This document shows, piece by piece, positions 52,501 through 61,500 of a DNA stretch of 64,000 nucleotides. The stretch's first letter is position 1, and every line of letters begins with the position of its first letter. A program made the translations under genes and the position numbers. The notes beneath the pieces were generated by a model that saw only the letters and a list, made by a program, of their open reading frames with translations, was not told where the DNA came from and made no database searches. The stretch comes from Antedon bifida (Eukaryota; Echinodermata; Crinoidea; Comatulida; Antedonidae), in assembly GCA_963402885.1 (NCBI GenBank), contig OY727098.1:15424717-15488716 (forward strand), given 5' to 3'.

Positions 52501-55500
52501 TGCCTCTCTGATTCTACGCTTGAATGGGTTAGAGTCTCTGTCAAGAATTTTGGCCCCCTCCCAATCGATGATGTGGTTTTCTTGCGCTGCATGGTCTGTG
52601 ATGGCGGATTTGTGGATTTCGGATGTTGATTCCTTTTTAGTTGCCCGGGTGTATTTACGATCGGTGACCGTTTCAGTGTCTTTTTGGTGTTCTTTCAGTC
52701 TTACTCCAAATTGACGACCTGTTTCCCCAATATATGATTTCTTGCAACTTTTGCAAGGAATGTCGTAAACAATGTCACTTGTTTGGGTGATGTCCTTCTT
52801 GTCTTTGGGGTGGACTAGAATGCTTTTAAGAGTGTTCGTTGGACGCATGGCGGTGGAAATACCATATTTCTTAAAAATCCTTTGAGCTTGTTCTGCCACT
52901 CCTTCGACATAAGGTAAAACAACCATACCCTTTGATGGTGTCTCCGGCTCTTTGTTTTTATTCCTTTGCTTTGGTTGTTTATTTTTTATTTGTTGTTTGA
53001 CTCTGAAGGGGCTGTATATCTCGATCACGTATACACATCATTGCTACGAAAAAGTATGACGTCACCTAGAAACAATAACAACAGATTTCCAGGAAGTAGC
53101 AGTGGACCGGATCACTTGTGATCAAGCCATCAGACAAGATGGCGAAAGCTAAAGAATGTGAGTAATTTCTTTTGGATTTGTCAAACAAAATTATTTATTT
53201 ATTACCTACAACAATCCTACAAAATGCGCTTATTCACGGATATTTAACCTACCTTTGAAATTGGAAAATAGTAATCTGAGCAACTGCTATCCACAAGAAC
53301 ATCTTTCCGAATTCCATCAGAGGGACTTATGATATGAGCTATTGTTATGTATTCAATGTTGACTACTTAGATTTTAGAAGAGTATGGCAACTAACTTATT
53401 TGTACTTGCATATAATGCGAAATAAATATATTTTACCTTAAAAGGCCATGTCTCAAAAATAAATGTCTCTAATTAAAGACCACATTTAAATAATAATACA
53501 ACCTGATCCTAAAGCATATTTAGGATTTTAATTTAAAAATACCGTTGTTAGACTGAGAATGATGCAAACTACATTTGAGGGTTAGTCCAGTAAAGATAAG
53601 TAAAAAATAGGGTGAACCTACAACAAATTGCAACAGAATTTTTTTTTTGTCTGGTAAATATGGTTCATATCCACCCGTTATGGAGATACGGGGCTTCAAA
53701 ATGGTATAGTAAATAGCGGCCATTTTGAATTGATGCTAATTAACTCCCTTCTTGAAGTCCGATTTTGGTAAACTTTAGATATCATGTTCATTTCAACATT
53801 TCAAATGTTAGAAAATTATTTTCCTGCAGTTTCTACATTTTAGCATAGGATAATGTCATTTAAGCAGTTACAACATAATATATGATGTCACAACTACCTT
53901 ATGACATCATAGTTACATCATATGGTGATTTAAATGTGCTAATTGGGAATTTTAATGTCACATTCATATCTACTCGTAATGCACTTAGGTGGTCTAAAAC
54001 CAACCGTTAAGGAGATATGGGGCTTTAAAAAAAGCAAATGGTGGCCATTTTGAATTAATGCTAATTAACCCACTTCCCGATGTCCAATTTTGGTAAACTT
54101 TGGATATGATATTCATTTGGACCATATAAACAAGATAGAACAAAAAACAATTCTGTTGCAATTTTTTCTAGGTTCAACCATACTTTTGCTGGACTATTTT
54201 TATCTTTTGTCACAATTAATCATAAAACGTACATTTAAAAAAGACAAGGAGTGACCCAGTTTAATGTTTTTAAAGTAACATTTTTACAAAAATTTAGTAA
54301 AAATTGCAGGAAAGGTGTCTTTAAGTACAAAATCAAATTATTCCATTGGTTTGAAAATACATCTGTATCTGACCAATCAAATTAAAGAAGTCAAACAGAC
54401 TTAATTTTAACATGAATATCTATCAATGAAACAATACAAGAGAAATAAACAATTGTATTCATAGACTGAGTAATGTAAATGAATGTCATATTGATATTCC
54501 ACTGTTATATATGCATATTTATATATATTAATACATTGGTTTCAAATTAATGTGAAATATTGATTCACATAAAATATGCAGTAATGGTATAAAAACCACA
54601 AAACAATTATTAGTCAGGATTATTGTGTTTTAAATCAACAAATTATTGCATTAATTAATAAAGCACATAAACATAAATTTTATAATATGATTAAAACACT
54701 TGTTAGTAAGAAGAAAAGAAAATAATAAAGGTGATAAAAAAGTATGTTTTTACAAATATTGATTGAATACAGTGATGATGTAAAGTTTTTACAATATTGC
54801 TGATATGAATTTCATGCAAATTGTTAACCGATGCAAGATTGAGGCAATGCAAACAATAAATGAATTTACACATACCCTGGATATTATTATAAGTTATTGT
54901 TTATACTGCTACCCTGGATATTATTGCAAGTCATTGTTTATACGCTACCCTGGATATTAATACAAATCATGTTTATACTGCTACCCTGGATATTATTACA
55001 AGTCATTGTTTATACCGCTACCCTGGATATTATTACAAGTCATTGTTTATACTGCTACCCTGGATATTATTACAAGTTATTGTTTATACCACTACCCTGG
55101 ATATTATTACAAGTTATTGTTTATACAGCTACCCTGGATATTATTATAAGTCATTTTTATACTGCTACCCTGGATATTATTACAATACTGCTGCCCTGGA
55201 TATTATTACAAGTCACTGTTTATACTGTTATCCTGAATGTTATTACAAGTCACTGTTTATACTGCTACCCTGGATATTATTACAAGTCATTTTTTATACC
55301 GCTACCCTGGATATTATTACATACATTGTTTATACCGCTACCCTGGTTATTATTACATACATTGTTTATACCGCTACCCTGGATATTATTAAAGACATTG
55401 TTTATACCGCTACCCTGGATATTAATACAGACATTGTCCATATCTTAGGCTCTTTCACCACAATGTATTTTTATGTTTTTGAACAAATACCCAGGCTAAA

Positions 55501-58500
55501 AAATAAATATGTACCCTGAATAAATTTGAATTGTATATTTGTAAATACAGTAGAAACATGAAATGTATATTGTACATATGATCTAAGGTTTTATTAAAAG
55601 AAATATTATATTGTTTACTGCTAATAATCTTGAATATGATATAATTATTGGTATGATGTGTTATTTCTTGTATATACTATGATACTAAATTGCAAGTTAG
55701 CATATAGAGTGCCAATTATATTTATATATTTAATATATTTAAATATATCCTAATTTAGCAGTAAAACTATTATGAGAATAATGGTGGTATAATGCTGTTA
55801 TTTTGTGTATATATATATACAACCTACTTTAGCAATCGATCGGCCTCAACATAGTCATCACCGTACATAAGGCGCGCTTTCCACGTGCCCATCCACTGCC
55901 TGAGAGTGGGGCTGAGGGGCTGTGTGTTAGCAGGGGAGGGGGCAAGCAGACGGTCATAAACCCATGAATCAGATGCATCAACATGCAAATTTCCTTGACT
56001 GAAAAATTCACAAAAAAAACATGAAAATTAAATGAAAATGTGAAAAATGTCAGTATAAACATAAACATGAAAGCAGGTGAGTAATTGCTCAGTAAGATTA
56101 ACCTCAGTTTGTATTAAATAACTTGAAATCATATCTATGCCGAAGTAAAGTTTATTGAAATTTTTGAAAGTCTGATTTTGGGGCAGAGAAAGACTGCCAA
56201 AATCTGTGATGATATGGACCAATAACATTACGTGTACATCTCCATTAGGAGGAGATTAAGCCAAACATGAGTGAAAGTACAGCAAATACATTCACCTTTG
56301 GCCCTAATGAAAGTCTCCCTGATCGTACATTGTTTGCTTTTAATGTTATGATATTTTTTCTTTCCGTGTAAAAATAATTTGACTTGTGACTTGACTTGTG
56401 TGACTTTATTAACCCAAAATGTAGATAAATATAATACATGGTAGACTACAAACAATATTTTCTTTGTGTACTTTAGCCTCAGCGTAATTCATGTTATCAG
56501 GCAGTAAAACATAATATTACATAGCCTATGTAAATACGTGAACATGATTGTTGAAACTGCATCACATGACTACCGCTGCGAGGATCGTAAATCGTATATA
56601 TCCTCGAGTACGATGATATTGACTGAGTAATTTTGTCCCTGTCATTAATCATATAAAATCCAGCAAATTCTCGATGATATTGACTGTAGTTTTCACGTGG
56701 TAACACTCGCGTTTGGTGATAAACAAACAAGTCATCTACTGGGACTTGAACTCGCGATGATTTGTCACACCATTACAAGACGTTTCATTAGTTGCGCCAC
56801 ACAACTTGCTTGAAGAAATTAATCAACTAAACTATTTAAACTATGCATACATAGCGCCCTCATTTGTCGCCCTAGATGTGATGAAAGACCGTTTGTGATT
56901 GGTTAATACGCACGGTAGTAACCTGTTACGAACTACTGGTCTTGCATTATACATGACGATAACGTACTATGTCAATAATGTTTGCATGTTCAGATTTATG
57001 CAGAGATAATTAAAAAAAGTATCGATCCTCTCCCAATGGGGATGTACACGTACTACTATGTTAGTTAACTTGTTTTTCAATACTGAGCAATTATGACTAG
57101 AATTTAATATATATTAGCATATTAAAAAAAAACACAAATCTGTGAATAAATGTTGAAATGAATACATGCATGGCTGTCACGGTTCCACAATTACATGAAT
57201 TACTCTATCAACTATTATGCCATGTATGACAGACATTCAATTTTCTTGGCAGCTTTCCAAGAAACTTACTTCATTTGTTTGAGCCATGTATAACACCTGG
57301 TTGCTGTGTACAAACTGCTGCCATAGAAACAATTTAACATATATGAGTCACCATAGCAACTGCAACAAATTGGCTGCCATAGACAAAATTTAGCATAATA
57401 TGCTGTCATCATAGCAACACATCAAACAATTCAGCCACCACTTGAAATCTCCCACACTAATGTTTGTTTCTTTATTTTATGCATTTCTATGATTTTCTTA
57501 AGCTACATGCACCAGCTACCAAAATGCAAATAAAAAATGCTAATTTTTATTTTTTTTAGATTTTTCTACAAAAATTTAAATACATTTATGGTGAATGTAT
57601 GCTGTTTGCAGTATACTTGAATGTAATCTATTCCTCACACTGCAGCATAATAGAAACAACCATATTGTCAAATTTAGTTGATTAGTGATTAGAAAGTGAA
57701 TTTTTACATGAAAAACCCAAATATTTTCCAAATAAACAGAAAGTTAGTAAAAAAAATTCAACCTGGGAAAAACCCTGAAAACAAATTTTTTTTAATCGAA
57801 AAAAAATGATTTTCAAATTTAATTTCATTAATAATATTAGTATTATAACATATTTGTATTTATGTATTGCAAAACACAACACCAAGAAGTAATAGAGGAA
57901 TACGATGATCCGTGATTACGACCTATGTTTACAAGCCAATTGGTGAACATAGCTTTTAATACTATGCACAAATTTTAAACCAGGATTAGTTGATTGGTTT
58001 GTAAGCATATGCAGATCTCCATATTATCCTGTTGTGTTGTAATCTTTGATGTAGTGTCATGAAATAAAACCATCATTTTGTGTGACATGCAGTCATTTTT
58101 ATATCTAAAATTTCCGATTTTAATTTGAAAGAATAAAAAGTTGCTATTATGTGCAGCTGATGATTTTTTTTTAAAGACTAAACAGGCATACAAAGCACTT
58201 TTTAAAATCAATAATGTATTGGCCTATTGTCACAACTGGAGTCTTACCTCATAAGTGAATCATCGGCTAAACTGATTGACGGCTTTATTGCTGGTTTTAC
58301 GCCTTTATCTGAAAAAATACAATTTAACGGATGTTTATAAGTTATATGTGGAGAATAATTTATTGGATTGAAAGATTGACTGTTCATTTGATGAGACAAA
58401 GCCAAGTTGAATAGGACAGTTGCCTTTTTTACTCTGCTTCATCTTATATAGACGGACAGAATATCATGATTTCCGGGCATTTTTTATTGTCAATCATTAA

Positions 58501-61500
58501 GTTAGTCATGCTTTTAACTAATGAAAATCAAGCATTGCACACATACTGTAGTACAGTACTACTGTACAATAGTACAGTACTGATCAGCGGACCTTGGACA
58601 TTCACTCATGTGTGACTAAATTTACGTAAGGGCAAATGTTACATACAAACCAAAATTGGGTTTGTTTAAATTTGACTCAAACAATTTGTCTCATTTTGTG
58701 AAAAGTTTCTCTTTCGGGAAGTAATTCCCAGGGTGCTAATTTTAGTTGACTACATAAATCACTCTGTCTATTTATTCGTTCCTGTAAACGACATGTATTA
58801 TTTTCCTATGTACATTTGAAATCGCCAGTTTTTTTACGGTGAAATTACTATGTATTCGAGAACCATCTAGCATTACATAGGTTTCCAAGAACTGTCTAAT
58901 CCTAATAAGAATACGCGCTGAGCAAAGTCGTGTGACCTACTGCATCACTCAAGGATAGCAATGCTTGTGAATATCTCAAACAACATCAAAACATGCGAGG
59001 AATTTCAAAAGTATGCTGATCAGTACTGTCCCTTAATCGTGACAAAATAATGCATGAATTAACCAAATGGCAGTATTTTGTTTAAAAAGTACAAAAAACA
59101 CCAATTATTAAATCAGTAAAGCAGTTCCATTTTAAACTGTGATCAATTTGGTGGGTTTTTTTTCATCAAAAGGTATTTTTATCCAACCTGGGTTTTCTCT
59201 GTGGTATTTGCCAGCTTTTTTGAATGCAGACATTGCTCGAAAGAATGCCCTCACAATGGCCCATCTGAAGACAGCTACTGGATCCAAACCAACCATCTCT
59301 CGTACAAATGCAAATTGACTATTTTTAAGCACAGATACAATATCAGGCCGCATTAGATCTGTATTTTTCTCTCGGAAATCCTGAAAAATTATTTAAAATA
59401 TTTTAATGATTTATATTTTTAAAAGTAATTTGACCCAAAGTGACAGGGTTAAATTAAATCTTATAAAAAGTTGGACCTTTGGGTAAGAAAAATCAAGGTA
59501 TGGTAACGTATTTGTTAAACCCAATATAAACACAATATTGGGCTAAAAACAACAACAATCAAGGTGAACTAGAGATATGATTACTAGCTGAATTATAGGC
59601 GTATGCTTCCACATGTTTGACGCAAAAATGATGGGGTAATAATATGTACAGCGCTTAGAGGTTTCACAACATTAGGACCTTTATAAATCCAGGATATCAT
59701 TATTATTATGATTCCTGACTAAATGACCTGCAGATTGTAAAACTGAATGTTTAGTATTTTACAAGCTCTTACTGGTATCGCCATTACATGTAAATTTAAA
59801 TGGGGGAATAATCTGCGACTTGCAGCCTACTGGGCTGAATTGCGCAACTATCTATGACAGGGGCTGAATGGACCAGTACACAAGGTTAACCCCCTACTCT
59901 TCCGAAAGATGTACTATTATTATACTCCATTTGAGACCTTACTTTAACTTGATATTTGACTTGTCCAGCATAATGTACGACAATAAAGGCAGCTTCTCTT
60001 ATTGGTAAGGTTTCAAAATAATAATGAAATTTATGTTCTTTGATGAATTTTCCGAGCAAATTGTGTCCATCGTTATCCTTTGCGGGAAAACTAGAAGAAA
60101 TATAATTGAAAATAATAATAATCATCGAACAGATAATTTCTTTTAAAATCTGAGATACTTTTCATATGCGACAGTGAAAAATCTTCAGAAAATTAAAATT
60201 CATTTCATTAAATAAACTCAATGTATGTCTGCATGATTTTACATAAAGATGCACATGGGCAGTTGAATTTGGAATGCTTTTTGTTGGAAAAGATTTTAAA
60301 AAACCCCAAATGTTATAAAACAAAAATTCATGTCTTAATTATTGTTATTACATTCATAGCATAGTCTGGCTGATTTTACATCAAATAGTTGTTTTTTTTA
60401 AAATAAAAATAAGGTGATAAGGTAAGGTTGTTGCAAATATCCATACTACAATGCCTAATAAGTGTTTTAAAGACCCCTTTCCTACAATTTGTGACGTTTT
60501 GTAAAAATAATACATATATATTACTTTAAAAACATTAAACCAGGTCATTTCTTGTCTTAAATGTACGTTTTATGGTAAATTATGATAACAAGTGAGAAAC
60601 AATCCACTACCTAAGTAGCTCGCGGTGAATGACCTCTCGTGGACGGTCTTTAGGCATAGCCTAGGTAGGCTTAGTTTTGTAGGCCTAGCTGGTAAACATC
60701 GGTAACGTACGAACATCGTACGCTAGTTACATACCTAGCCTGACGTTGTATAGTTGCTACATTTATTGTCTTTCTATTTTTGCCAGACTCCGTTGATACA
60801 AATTGGGGAAAACCCGGTATTTTCGCTGAAAAGTTAGGAGTCTTCCATTTGTTTTGGCCTCACGATCGATCGTAAAGTGGGTGAATTACAGAAGAAAAAC
60901 AAAAATATCAATCCGCGCTCAATGCATTTTGGAATTTATAGCGGGCAGCTAAAATTACTAGAATCAACTTATTTTTCACATTTTTAACTGTTTAAAGACA
61001 AAAAAATTATCTCAATAGGACTATATAATATTTATTTTTACATTAAATGTAGTTTGTGACCTTAAATTAGATCTAAAAAATGTAGGGAAGGGGTCTTTAA
61101 GCATTTTGAACCTTGAATTCTCCAAAAACTGCAAATGTAAGTTTGCTAGCAGTAAATTACAGACTTACTTGCAATCATCATTGAGTATATGAATAAGTCC
61201 AGTGGGTTTCTTCTCAATCAGATGCAGACATTCTGTGTTATCAATAAAGTCTATAGACTCCCATACAATTCCTTCTCGTGTGTATTCTTCCTGCAGACAA
61301 AATAAGGTCACAATGAATGTTCAATAGTTTAGTTTACAGAATATGAAGAAAATAATTATCGTATAGGCCTAGATAGCAAGATTGTTAGACAATTTTGCAC
61401 ACAAGCAATCAGGCCAAAAGACAATCATGAACATACAAATGATTAGTCATATACACAGATGATTGGATCTACAGAAGGTCTAAGTCTACCTTATACCTAG

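Noticed and set aside
52435-52714. Plus-strand frames opposite the GIY-YIG ORF
   Set aside because: They are shadows of the minus-strand coding sequence.
54897-55519. Long plus-strand open frames (158 and 183 codons) resembling hydrophobic membrane proteins
   Set aside because: They are entirely the 37-bp minisatellite translated in two frames.
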